Part shown: positions 41,062 through 49,438 of the stretch, in pieces
How the letters are laid out: each line of letters opens with the position of its first letter
Numbering within the stretch: position 1 is the stretch's first letter
Assembly (NCBI GenBank): GCA_963678255.2
Contig: CAXXTW010000002.1
Location: forward strand, 124,001-188,000
Direction: 5' to 3'
DNA length: 64,000 nt
Source: G963678255 sp963678255
GTDB taxonomy: Bacteria > Cloacimonadota > Cloacimonadia > Cloacimonadales > WRIO01
The notes under the pieces: model-generated
Database searches by the model: none
What the model saw: the letters and a program-made list of their open reading frames with translations, nothing else
What the model was told of the DNA's origin: nothing
Position numbers and translations under genes: made by a program

Positions 41062-42471
41062 TTACTTTTTAGTTAAATAGTAAGATATAAATGCTACATC
41101 ATCTACGAAAGGTTCAAATAAAACCTTATTATCTTTAAATGTTGCTTTTACCTCTACTAAACTTTTTGATTTAACAGAAATATATGTAAAAATTATTAAG
41201 TTGTTTTTCAAGAAAAAATGATCAATTTTTGATACATCGACAGTATCGCCTGTTCTAATTACTTCACCCATCACAGCATCACCCTGCATCCATAACTTTA
41301 TTTCCCAACCAACATTGTCTTTATTATTTCTATCACAATACCATGATCCGACAAAAAATTGATTTTCAGGTTTTAAAGCATCTTCATGATGATAGGTTAA
41401 TCTTTTCTTAAACTCACTGACAGTTGCACTTCCTTTTGGTAAAAAACCTTTTTCTGGAATAGGGAGTTGATCAATGAAATCCTTCATTAATCCATTTGAA
41501 AATGGAACAAATCTGTCAATAACATTTCCTCCAGATTTTGTATTAATATCAAGAATTTGACAATTAGTCTTATTAGAAAAATCAATATCATCTATTGAAA
41601 AGCTTTTTAACTCAGAGTTAATGGAAGTCTTAAAATAGACAATTCTTTTTTTTGCGTCAATTAAAACAGTCCAATCAGGTACATCGTACACTTTAATTAC
41701 TTTAAGCATATTTATACAATATTCTGTAGGGTTTTCACCATTATAATCTTTAAGCATTTTTGCTGTTTTTGCAAATCTGGTTACCTGTGAATTAGTGTAA
41801 TCTATTGAGTATTGACCACCAAAACCTTTATAATATTTCAACAATTCCATTTCTCGTGTATAAGGCATATTGAACAAAGCTTGTACAGGCATTGTAGCTC
41901 CCTTGTGCACAATTATTTTTCCATTGAGAAACTCCAGAGAAGCGCAATTTCCATCTTTATCAGAAATGAAATAGTGCCAAGTCCATCCATCAATTTGAAA
42001 CTCCGAAGCACTCTGTATAACTTCTTCTGTTGTAGAATAATTATCTAAAACATACTGCATCCAGTTCATATGAACAATTTTAGGCAATTTCTTATTCTGT
42101 GGGTAATCAGCATCTTCATTCATTTCCCATATATACAAACCAACTTCATTTATACCACCATCAATAAAATCTTTACCGAAATTATTAAAAGTCACAGATC
42201 CATATTGAGAGATCCACAAGGCATTAGAAGCGTTTGTTTCATTTTTAGAGGTTAATTCACTAAAAGAACGACCATGTTTCAGTATTCCTCTTTTATTAAT
42301 GAATACAAGTCCTGGCACTTCCATACCTGGTTCATTCAAATTGTGACCAAAAAATAACTCATTACCTTTTTGAAACTGAAACGTTGAACATGCAACTGCT
42401 TGACTTGGGAATAGAAAGCTTATAAACAAGCTTACAACTATCAAACTACTTACAACAACAGATCTTCTCAT
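41062..42471 (-). CDS. exported linear amide C-N hydrolase (choloylglycine hydrolase/penicillin V acylase family)
   Basis: 469 aa. A signal peptide (RRSVVVSSLIVVSLFISFLF) ends at ACSTF, so cleavage before C28 would expose the N-terminal nucleophile of this Ntn-hydrolase family. The GHNLNEP, GGINEVGLYIWEM and F-ISDKDGNCASLEF segments fit. About 110 C-terminal residues form an extra beta-rich domain. It hydrolyses amide bonds of bile-salt, penicillin or N-acyl-homoserine-lactone type substrates; which one cannot be told. AGGAGAAA precedes the start. Confidence 0.8.
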   Translation of the reverse strand: MRRSVVVSSLIVVSLFISFLFPSQAVACSTFQFQKGNELFFGHNLNEPGMEVPGLVFINKRGILKHGRSFSELTSKNETNASNALWISQYGSVTFNNFGKDFIDGGINEVGLYIWEMNEDADYPQNKKLPKIVHMNWMQYVLDNYSTTEEVIQSASEFQIDGWTWHYFISDKDGNCASLEFLNGKIIVHKGATMPVQALFNMPYTREMELLKYYKGFGGQYSIDYTNSQVTRFAKTAKMLKDYNGENPTEYCINMLKVIKVYDVPDWTVLIDAKKRIVYFKTSINSELKSFSIDDIDFSNKTNCQILDINTKSGGNVIDRFVPFSNGLMKDFIDQLPIPEKGFLPKGSATVSEFKKRLTYHHEDALKPENQFFVGSWYCDRNNKDNVGWEIKLWMQGDAVMGEVIRTGDTVDVSKIDHFFLKNNLIIFTYISVKSKSLVEVKATFKDNKVLFEPFVDDVAFISYYLTKK

Positions 42472-42750
42472 AATTTTCTCCTAAATTTCCTCTTTTTTAT
42501 ATACAATCTATCATAATGATATATTCATAATATCTCAGCTAGCCTTTCAACTGCTTAACCTATAAGTATTTGAAGAATTGTTATAAATCAAATTCTAACA
42601 ATTATCTTCTTTGTTTATAAATAAGCAGTTTCAATACCACAAATATTTAAAACTTTTTTCATAGTATTTGAGTAGAATCAATACAAGCTTATAACAACTA
42701 TTCACCAATCATATCAAAAAGAAGTTAAATCAATAATAATTATTCTTTAG
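42472..42750. other. divergent intergenic region
   Basis: Part of a 346-bp region between the amidase (minus) and MarR (plus) genes. AT-rich; no ORF or RNA recognised. The rightward promoter and operator are listed separately. Confidence 0.5.
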
Positions 42751-42806
42751 TTGACAAAAAAAACCGTAGTAAATAGTTAGGAAGCTAATAATAAGAAAGC
42801 TAACTA
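42751..42806 (+). promoter_or_regulatory. marR promoter with overlapping palindromic operator
   Basis: TTGACA at 42751-42756, then 17 nt, then a poor -10 (TAGTTA 42774-42779). The inverted repeat TAGTTAG (42774-42780) and CTAACTA (42800-42806) overlaps the -10 and the likely transcription start; it encloses two related 9-mers (GGAAGCTAA, GAAAGCTAA). This is a good candidate for MarR autorepression. Confidence 0.6.
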
Positions 42807-42817
42807 AAGGGGAGTGC

Positions 42818-43246
42818 ATGAAGATAGAAAAAGAATGTTTTACCAGCTTATCTTTCGTAAAAGCGGGAAAACAGATTAAAGACAAATTTAGAAAAAAAGT
42901 GGAAAAGGCAGGGTTAATGCATGGACATGCTATGGTATTGCATGTATTATCTAATCATGAGAATATGTCTCAAATTCAGATAGCTAAGGTATTAGAAATA
43001 AAACCTGCTTCAATAAGTCCGATACTTCAATGTATGCAGAAAGAAGGTTCAATAGAGAGAAAATCTGATCCAAATGATGACCGAACCATATTGGTCTCAT
43101 TAACCGAAAAAGGGGTTGAACAAGCTCAGAGAGTAGTAAAGTTTTGGAAAGAGGTAGAGAAAGAAATATTTGCAAGTTTTAGTAAAGAAGAAATAGAACA
43201 ACTTAGTAGAACTATTAAACGAATAATGGAAATATCAAAGGAATAA
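42818..43246 (+). CDS. MarR-family transcriptional regulator
   Basis: 142 aa with a winged-helix MarR domain: HEN-MSQIQIAKVLEIKPASISPILQCMQKEGSIERKSDPNDDRTILVSLTEKG (recognition helix and wing). It probably represses its own operon, including the MATE exporter 12 nt downstream, through the palindrome at 42774-42806. GGGGAG precedes the start. The effector is unknown. Confidence 0.88.
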   Translation: MKIEKECFTSLSFVKAGKQIKDKFRKKVEKAGLMHGHAMVLHVLSNHENMSQIQIAKVLEIKPASISPILQCMQKEGSIERKSDPNDDRTILVSLTEKGVEQAQRVVKFWKEVEKEIFASFSKEEIEQLSRTIKRIMEISKE

Positions 43247-43258
43247 TCAGAGGAATAT

Positions 43259-44605
43259 ATGGACTTAAAAAAAATACATTTATTGGAATCCATGCCAGTA
43301 AAAAGAGCTGTTCTGACTTTAATCGTTCCGACAATATTAAGTATGATAGTACAGATTTTTTACAATTTAACGGATACATTTTTTATTGGAAAATTAAATG
43401 ATCCTTATCAGGTGGCAGCAGTAACGTTAACCTTGCCAATTTTTATGATGTTGATGTCAATATCAGGAATATTTGCACAAGGCGCATCTTCTTTTATATC
43501 CAGATTATTAGGAGAGAAAGAATATCTAAAAGCAAAAGAAGTCAGTTCTTTAGCCTTGTTTATTGTATTAATCACAGGTATCATAGTCAGTATTTTTGGT
43601 ACTTTCTATATCGATAAAATTTTAAATTTAATGGGCACAAGTCAAAACACATTATTATTTACCAAAAAGTATTTACTAACAATCGTACTTGGATCAATCC
43701 CAATTATGTTGAATTTTTCTATTAGTCAGTTTATGAGATCAGAAGGTAGCGCAAAGACAGCTTTAGTGGGCATGTTAATTGGGACAGGATTAAATATTCT
43801 ATTAGATCCTTTATTTATTTTTGGATTTCATCAGGGAGTAACCGGAGCAGCCATTGCAACTGTGATTGGCAATAGTTGTGCTTTACTGTATTATATTTCT
43901 TACTATTTAAAAGGGAAAAGCTTAGCAAGTCCTTCAATAAAGCATATCAAGTTTAAATTTTATTATGTAAAAGAGATCGTAAAAATTGGTTTTCCTTCAT
44001 CATTAAGCCAGATCATGATGAGTATAGGTCAATCACTATCATTTAGTTTAGCATCGGGTTATGGAGATCATGCTCTAGCTGCCATGGGTGTAGCGCAGCG
44101 CGTGATTACTATTCCAATTTTTATATTTATTGGATTAGCAGCAGGGATACAGCCATTAGTGGGGTACAGCTATGGTGCTAAAAATATAAGAAGATTAAAA
44201 GACACTATCAAATTTTCATTAGTATTATCAGTAGCAATCTCAGGATTTTTCGTTTTACTTTTTATATTATTTTCCAAATATACGATAATATTGTTTATAA
44301 AAGACCCATTAGTAGTAAAATATGGAAGTGAGGTATTAAGGATATTTACCTTTGCAATTCCTTTTGCAGCTATACAAATGTTATTTATGATATGTTTACA
44401 AGCATTGGGAAAAGCATTACCATCATTGATCATATCACTTTGTAGGCAAGGAATTATTTTTATACCGTCAATAATAATATTAAATCATTTTTGGGCATTC
44501 AATGGGTTGATCGTTGCATTACCTTTAACGGATTTTATTTCATCAATCATTTCCCTAGCTTTTTTTTATAAGGTGTATAAGCGTTTACCTTATGAAAACG
44601 CATAA
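43259..44605 (+). CDS. MATE-family multidrug exporter
   Basis: 448 aa with about 12 membrane helices and MATE hallmarks: LIVPTILSMIVQIFYNLTDTFFIGKL at the N-terminus, FAQGASSFISRLLGE, and the second-half equivalent PLVGYSYGAKN. It exports cationic compounds coupled to Na+ or H+. Its placement after marR suggests substrate-induced expression. RBS is AGAGGAAT. Confidence 0.9.
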   Translation: MDLKKIHLLESMPVKRAVLTLIVPTILSMIVQIFYNLTDTFFIGKLNDPYQVAAVTLTLPIFMMLMSISGIFAQGASSFISRLLGEKEYLKAKEVSSLALFIVLITGIIVSIFGTFYIDKILNLMGTSQNTLLFTKKYLLTIVLGSIPIMLNFSISQFMRSEGSAKTALVGMLIGTGLNILLDPLFIFGFHQGVTGAAIATVIGNSCALLYYISYYLKGKSLASPSIKHIKFKFYYVKEIVKIGFPSSLSQIMMSIGQSLSFSLASGYGDHALAAMGVAQRVITIPIFIFIGLAAGIQPLVGYSYGAKNIRRLKDTIKFSLVLSVAISGFFVLLFILFSKYTIILFIKDPLVVKYGSEVLRIFTFAIPFAAIQMLFMICLQALGKALPSLIISLCRQGIIFIPSIIILNHFWAFNGLIVALPLTDFISSIISLAFFYKVYKRLPYENA

Positions 44606-44622
44606 TTTACCAGAAATATTTA

Positions 44623-44651
44623 TTGACAATGCCAATGAACAAATATATTAT
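44623..44651 (+). promoter_or_regulatory. promoter of cold-shock protein gene
   Basis: TTGACA (44623-44628), 17-nt spacer, TATTAT (44646-44651). The short leader of about 20 nt is unlike the long cold-responsive leader of E. coli cspA. Confidence 0.7.
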
Positions 44652-44677
44652 TGTAATTGTAAGTAGAAAGGGGTCTT

Positions 44678-44893
44678 ATGAGAGGTACAGTTAAGTGGTT
44701 TAATTCTAATAAAGGTTATGGATTTGTAATGACAGAAGATAATACAGAGTATTTTGTACATTGGAAATCAATAGTAACCAAGCATCCAAGTGAATTAAAA
44801 GTTTTAGAACCTAATGAACCAGTTGAGTTTGATTTAATGCAGACTGATAAGGGTGTTCAGGCTATCAATATAATTCGTTTAGCGAGTTATTAA
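44678..44893 (+). CDS. cold-shock domain protein
   Basis: 71-aa single CSD protein. RNP1 is KGYGFV (12-17) and RNP2 is YFVHW (25-29, usually FVHF). It binds single-stranded RNA or DNA as a chaperone. AAAGGGG precedes the start and a clear terminator follows, so it is monocistronic. Confidence 0.9.
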   Translation: MRGTVKWFNSNKGYGFVMTEDNTEYFVHWKSIVTKHPSELKVLEPNEPVEFDLMQTDKGVQAINIIRLASY

Positions 44894-44911
44894 CAAGTAG
44901 TAATCAAATTT

Positions 44912-44937
44912 AGTCCCACATGATGGGACTTTTTTTG
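44912..44937 (+). terminator. rho-independent terminator of cold-shock gene
   Basis: AGTCCCA (44912-44918), a 5-nt loop, TGGGACT (44924-44930), then seven T. Confidence 0.9.
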
Positions 44938-44985
44938 TTTTTATAATTATCTTATCTGGATTTCATATAAATATAAGGTGAGAAA

Positions 44986-47900
44986 ATGAGTGATATAAGA
45001 AATAATCATGAGAATAAAACAGAACAAAATATCATTAAAAAGATATTTAAAATAATACTACCTTCAATAATACTTTTAGGTTTATATACACTCATAATTT
45101 TTTATATTTTTCTGCCATTACTGCGGCAGGTTTATATTCATGAAAAAAAGGAAATGATCAAGCGTTTAGTCGATGTAGTTGTGGGAGAAATTGAAGCTAA
45201 AGAGAAAGAAATAAATGAAAAGCATTTAGTTTTAGAAACAGAACAGAAAAAGATATTGGAAAGAATCCAAAGTTTAAGATTTGGAGAAGAAAAGAAAGAT
45301 TATTTTTGGGTAGTAGGAGCAAAAGGACAGATTTTAATGCATCCTTATATAAAAGACATAGTTAATGTAGATCCCAAAACAATAAAAGGTCCTGATGGGA
45401 AAATCTTAGAAATTCTATTAAGTAAAATGACCTCGACTGTAAAAAAATCAAACTCAGGTTTTATAGAATATGAATGGCAATATAAAGATAATCCAACAAT
45501 ATTATCTAAGAAGTTATCTTACGTTTATGGAATAAAATCATGGAACTGGATTCTGGGCGTAGGAGTTTATTCTGAGGATATTGATAATGAAATAGTTCTT
45601 TGGCGAACAAGATTATTATTGATAGGGCTATTTTTAGCAATGATCACATTAACATTATATTTTATAATGTTTTATCAAAATGAAAAAACTCATACTAGAG
45701 AGCTCAATGCTTTGAAGAAGTTAAAAGAACAGGAAGATATTTTTAGGCAAATATTTGAAGAAACTACAGACCCCACATTGATACTGGATGATAAGAATAC
45801 GTTTATAAATTGTAATGATTCAGCGATAAATATATTAGGTTTTCAAGAAAAATCAGATCTGATAGGGCTTACACCTTATGATATCTCGCCAAAATATCAA
45901 TTTGAAATGTTAGATACAAAAACATATGGTGCACAAAAAATTGCAGAAGCAATTGAGAAAGGTCATGCAAGATTTGAATGGATTCATCATACATCAAGTG
46001 GAGCAATTTTGCCAGTTGATATTAACATGACAAAAATTGTTCTTCAAGATCGATTTATTCTTTATGTAGTATGGAGAGATATTACTCAACAAAAACATAT
46101 ACAGGAAGCCTTGAAAGAGAATGAACATAGATTTAGAACTACTTTGTTTGCGATTGGAGATGTTGTTATTTCAACAGATTTAAGAGGAAATATCCGTCAA
46201 ATGAATCCTGCTGCAGAACAATTATTAAATTGTGAATTAAAAGAGGTATATAATAAAAACTTAAGCAAAGTCTTCAATATTTATGATGAAAATGAAAATT
46301 CTTTACTTAATGAAGATATGTCCTCAGCAGAGATATTAAATACAATAGATAAAGTAAGAGATGTAATTTTGATCAATAATCAAGAAAAAAAATATCAATT
46401 ATCTTTATCCGCGAACATAATAAAATCTGATAATCTCCAAAATGAAGGTTTGGTATTAGTTGGCCGGGATGTTACTAAAGAGTTTGAATTAGTCCAAGAA
46501 ATTGAGAAGAGAGAAAAGTTATTTAGAACAATTTTTGAGACAAGTCCTTTTGCAATAAGTATAAATAAATTGGCTAACGGAGCTTTTTTAACCTCAAATC
46601 CTGCTTTTTCTTTACTTACCGGATATTCTGAAGATGAACTATTAAACAGCAATATTGGCATCAATATTTTTTTTAAAAAGCAGAATAATATTATTCAACT
46701 TTTAAAAGAATTGAAAGAAACTGAAAGATTAAGAAATATTCAATCAACATTAGTAAAAAAAACAGGTGAAGAAATTGACATTTATTTTTCATCTGCAATT
46801 ATTGAATATAATAACGAGCCTTGTATTCTCACTATATGTGTTGATTTAACAGAAGTAAAGAGATTGGAAGATCAGCTAAGACAAGCTCAAAAGATGGATG
46901 TAATTGGTCAATTAGCTGGAGGAATCGCTCATGATTTTAACAATATGCTTGGTGGAATTCTTGGTTTTGCAGAACTATTAGATATTTATTTATTAAAAGA
47001 TCCAAAAGTGAAAGAATATACACAAGCAATTATTGAAGGTTCCAAGAGAGCTGCAGAATTAACTCAAAAATTACTTGTTTTTTCACGAAAAGCCAAGACA
47101 ACTAAAGAGGCCTTTGATATTCATGATTCAATAAAATCTGCAATTGCATTATTAAAACGAACTATAGATCCACGAATTACTATAAAAACAAGTCTTCATG
47201 CAAATCCTTCCATTATATTGGGAGATATATCCTTGATTCAAAATGCTTTTTTAAATTTGTCAGTCAATGCAAGAGATGCCATGCCAAATGGTGGAGAACT
47301 ATCTTTTACTAGTAGAAATGTCTATCTAGATGAAATATCTTGTCAATACCATTATAAGCAGTTAAAATCTGGCGAATATATTGAAGTTCAAATTAGTGAT
47401 ACTGGAGTAGGTATAAGTAAAGATTATATTGAGAAGATCTTCGAACCTTTCTTTACTACAAAACCTGTGGGTAAAGGAACAGGTTTAGGTTTATCGGCTG
47501 TTTTTGGTACTGTCCAACAACATCAGGGATTTATTAATGTTCATAGTGAACTTTCTTCAGGTACAATTTTTAAAATATTAATTCCACTTCATTCAGGGAA
47601 TAACGAAAGTCTAAGAAATATCAAAGAAGAAAACTTAATTAAAGGCAAAGGTTGCATTTTAATTGTAGAAGATGAAGCTTTAATTCGAAACATGGCTAAA
47701 GAAGTACTTGAGAGTCTGGGATATGATGTTTTAACGGCTGAAGATGGGGAAGAGGGACTAGATGTATATACCCGAAATAAATCGCGTATAAATTTGATAT
47801 TACTGGATATAATAATGCCAAAATTGAGTGGCAAGGATTTTGTCTTTGCTATAGATCACGAGAATCAAAATCTTAAAATAATTCTCACATCAGGCTTTAA

Positions 47901-48015
47901 TCAGGAGATTGGCTTGGAGTCTTTGCTAAAAAAAAATAATATTAATTTTATTCAAAAACCATATAGGATTGCAGTTTTAAGTCAAATGATACATGATATG
48001 TTAGAAACAAACTAA
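44986..48015 (+). CDS. hybrid sensor histidine kinase (Cache-PAS3-HisKA-HATPase-REC)
   Basis: 1009 aa. TM1 near 25-48, a periplasmic sCache_2-like domain (about 50-200, with KDYFWV, MHPY and WNWILGVGVY), TM2 near 208-230. Three PAS domains follow (about 245-370, 375-505, 510-625). The HisKA H box is IAHDFNN with H649; then HATPase (DTGVGI, GTGLGLSAV) and a receiver with phospho-acceptor D941 (LLLDIIMP). No DNA-binding output domain and no partner regulator is adjacent. Signal is probably a small extracellular molecule such as an organic acid, as is common for this Cache type. Confidence 0.9.
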   Translation: MSDIRNNHENKTEQNIIKKIFKIILPSIILLGLYTLIIFYIFLPLLRQVYIHEKKEMIKRLVDVVVGEIEAKEKEINEKHLVLETEQKKILERIQSLRFGEEKKDYFWVVGAKGQILMHPYIKDIVNVDPKTIKGPDGKILEILLSKMTSTVKKSNSGFIEYEWQYKDNPTILSKKLSYVYGIKSWNWILGVGVYSEDIDNEIVLWRTRLLLIGLFLAMITLTLYFIMFYQNEKTHTRELNALKKLKEQEDIFRQIFEETTDPTLILDDKNTFINCNDSAINILGFQEKSDLIGLTPYDISPKYQFEMLDTKTYGAQKIAEAIEKGHARFEWIHHTSSGAILPVDINMTKIVLQDRFILYVVWRDITQQKHIQEALKENEHRFRTTLFAIGDVVISTDLRGNIRQMNPAAEQLLNCELKEVYNKNLSKVFNIYDENENSLLNEDMSSAEILNTIDKVRDVILINNQEKKYQLSLSANIIKSDNLQNEGLVLVGRDVTKEFELVQEIEKREKLFRTIFETSPFAISINKLANGAFLTSNPAFSLLTGYSEDELLNSNIGINIFFKKQNNIIQLLKELKETERLRNIQSTLVKKTGEEIDIYFSSAIIEYNNEPCILTICVDLTEVKRLEDQLRQAQKMDVIGQLAGGIAHDFNNMLGGILGFAELLDIYLLKDPKVKEYTQAIIEGSKRAAELTQKLLVFSRKAKTTKEAFDIHDSIKSAIALLKRTIDPRITIKTSLHANPSIILGDISLIQNAFLNLSVNARDAMPNGGELSFTSRNVYLDEISCQYHYKQLKSGEYIEVQISDTGVGISKDYIEKIFEPFFTTKPVGKGTGLGLSAVFGTVQQHQGFINVHSELSSGTIFKILIPLHSGNNESLRNIKEENLIKGKGCILIVEDEALIRNMAKEVLESLGYDVLTAEDGEEGLDVYTRNKSRINLILLDIIMPKLSGKDFVFAIDHENQNLKIILTSGFNQEIGLESLLKKNNINFIQKPYRIAVLSQMIHDMLETN

Positions 48016-48022
48016 TCAGATT

Positions 48023-48520
48023 TTATTTTTCTTTTCTAATGTAAGTTGTAAAATGGAATTTTATACCATTTTTTGTTTCTTTGATTTCACTTTCATCAGT
48101 TAATAACCAATCATTATCCTTGTCGAAATTAATGATTTTTTTATCAAATAGAAAGGATTGATGAATTTTAGTTATGTATGCTTTTTGACAATAAGGCAAA
48201 AATAGTTTATAAATTTTTTCACCACCAATAATAAAAATAGAGTTAGTTTCAATTTCTTTTATTTTATCCATTATTTCATGAACAGTCTTGCAGACAATAA
48301 CATCCTCTGGAAAATCTATGTTTTGTGTAGTAAGAACAAAATTTTTCCTATCTGGAAGGGGTTTTCTATTAGGAAGAGAATCAAAAGTAATTCTACCCAT
48401 AATAACATTTTTCCCAGTGGTCATTTTTTTAAAAAACTTCATATCTTCTGAAATTCTTACTAAAAGATCGCCTTGGTAGCCAATTCCCCAGTTTTCATCA
48501 ACAGCAACTATTAAATTCAT
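48023..48520 (-). CDS. folA: dihydrofolate reductase
   Basis: 165 aa. MNLIVAVDENWGIGYQGDLL, the NVIMGRITFDSLP loop, and FIIGGEKIYKLFLPYC are family hallmarks. It reduces dihydrofolate to tetrahydrofolate with NADPH and regenerates the folate oxidised by the ThyA encoded directly upstream (12 nt apart). AAAGGTG precedes the start. Confidence 0.93.
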   Translation of the reverse strand: MNLIVAVDENWGIGYQGDLLVRISEDMKFFKKMTTGKNVIMGRITFDSLPNRKPLPDRKNFVLTTQNIDFPEDVIVCKTVHEIMDKIKEIETNSIFIIGGEKIYKLFLPYCQKAYITKIHQSFLFDKKIINFDKDNDWLLTDESEIKETKNGIKFHFTTYIRKEK

Positions 48521-48532
48521 TTTTCACCTTTA

Positions 48533-49363
48533 TCAAATTGCAACAGGTATTTTTTTAATATTTTTACCTGTTTGGTAATTTTCAATTTTGAAATCTTCAA
48601 TTTTAAAGTCATAAAAATTTTTAATATCATTATTCATATAAAAATCAGGTGCATTAAATTGTTTACGTGAGATGAGCTCTTTGACTATTGGAATATGTTT
48701 TTCATAGATGTGGGCATCTGCAATCACATGAACCAGCTCTCCTGCTTTCAGATTAGAAACATGAGCAAACATATGAAGTAAAACAGCGTATTGAATAACA
48801 TTCCAATTATTAGCGACGAGAATATCCTGAGATCTTTGATTTAATATCATGTTTAATCTGTCTTCGGTTACATTTAAGGTTATTGACCATGCACAAGGTT
48901 GTAAACCCATTTCAGACAAGTGGTCATGATTAAAAATATTAGAAACCATTCTTCTGCTATAAGGATCAGTTTTTAATGTATAGAGTAACCAATCAACCTG
49001 ATCCATATTTCCTTCTTTAAAAGCAATCTTCCTACCCAGTTGATAACCATAAGCTTTGCCAATACTCCCTGAATTATCAGCCCAAGAATCCCAAATATGG
49101 CTATTTAAGTCTTTTACAAGATTACTTTTTTTCTGCCAAATCCAGAATATTTCATCAATAGCAGAAGCATAATTAATAGGTCTAAGTGTAAGGATAGGGA
49201 ATTCTTTTTGCAGATCATACCGATTAACCACACCAAATTTTTTGATAGTATGTGCTTCTGTCCCATCTTCCCAACGAGGCCTAATCTTTTGACCCTGTGA
49301 TGAAAAACCTGTTTGAATTATGTCATTACACATATCTATAAATATATTATCAGCTAAACTCAT
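48533..49363 (-). CDS. thyA: thymidylate synthase (folate-dependent, ThyA)
   Basis: 276 aa. Catalytic Cys in LQPCAWS, the phosphate-binding DPYSRRMV arginines, and QRSQDILVANNWNVIQYA. It makes dTMP from dUMP with methylene-tetrahydrofolate. Followed by folA, the standard pairing. AGGAAGG precedes the start. Confidence 0.95.
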   Translation of the reverse strand: MSLADNIFIDMCNDIIQTGFSSQGQKIRPRWEDGTEAHTIKKFGVVNRYDLQKEFPILTLRPINYASAIDEIFWIWQKKSNLVKDLNSHIWDSWADNSGSIGKAYGYQLGRKIAFKEGNMDQVDWLLYTLKTDPYSRRMVSNIFNHDHLSEMGLQPCAWSITLNVTEDRLNMILNQRSQDILVANNWNVIQYAVLLHMFAHVSNLKAGELVHVIADAHIYEKHIPIVKELISRKQFNAPDFYMNNDIKNFYDFKIEDFKIENYQTGKNIKKIPVAI

Positions 49364-49438
49364 AATTTACCTTCCTAATTTATCCTTATAATTTTTTTAA
49401 TTGGCAATTTTGTCAAACAAAAGATAAATAATGGTCTG

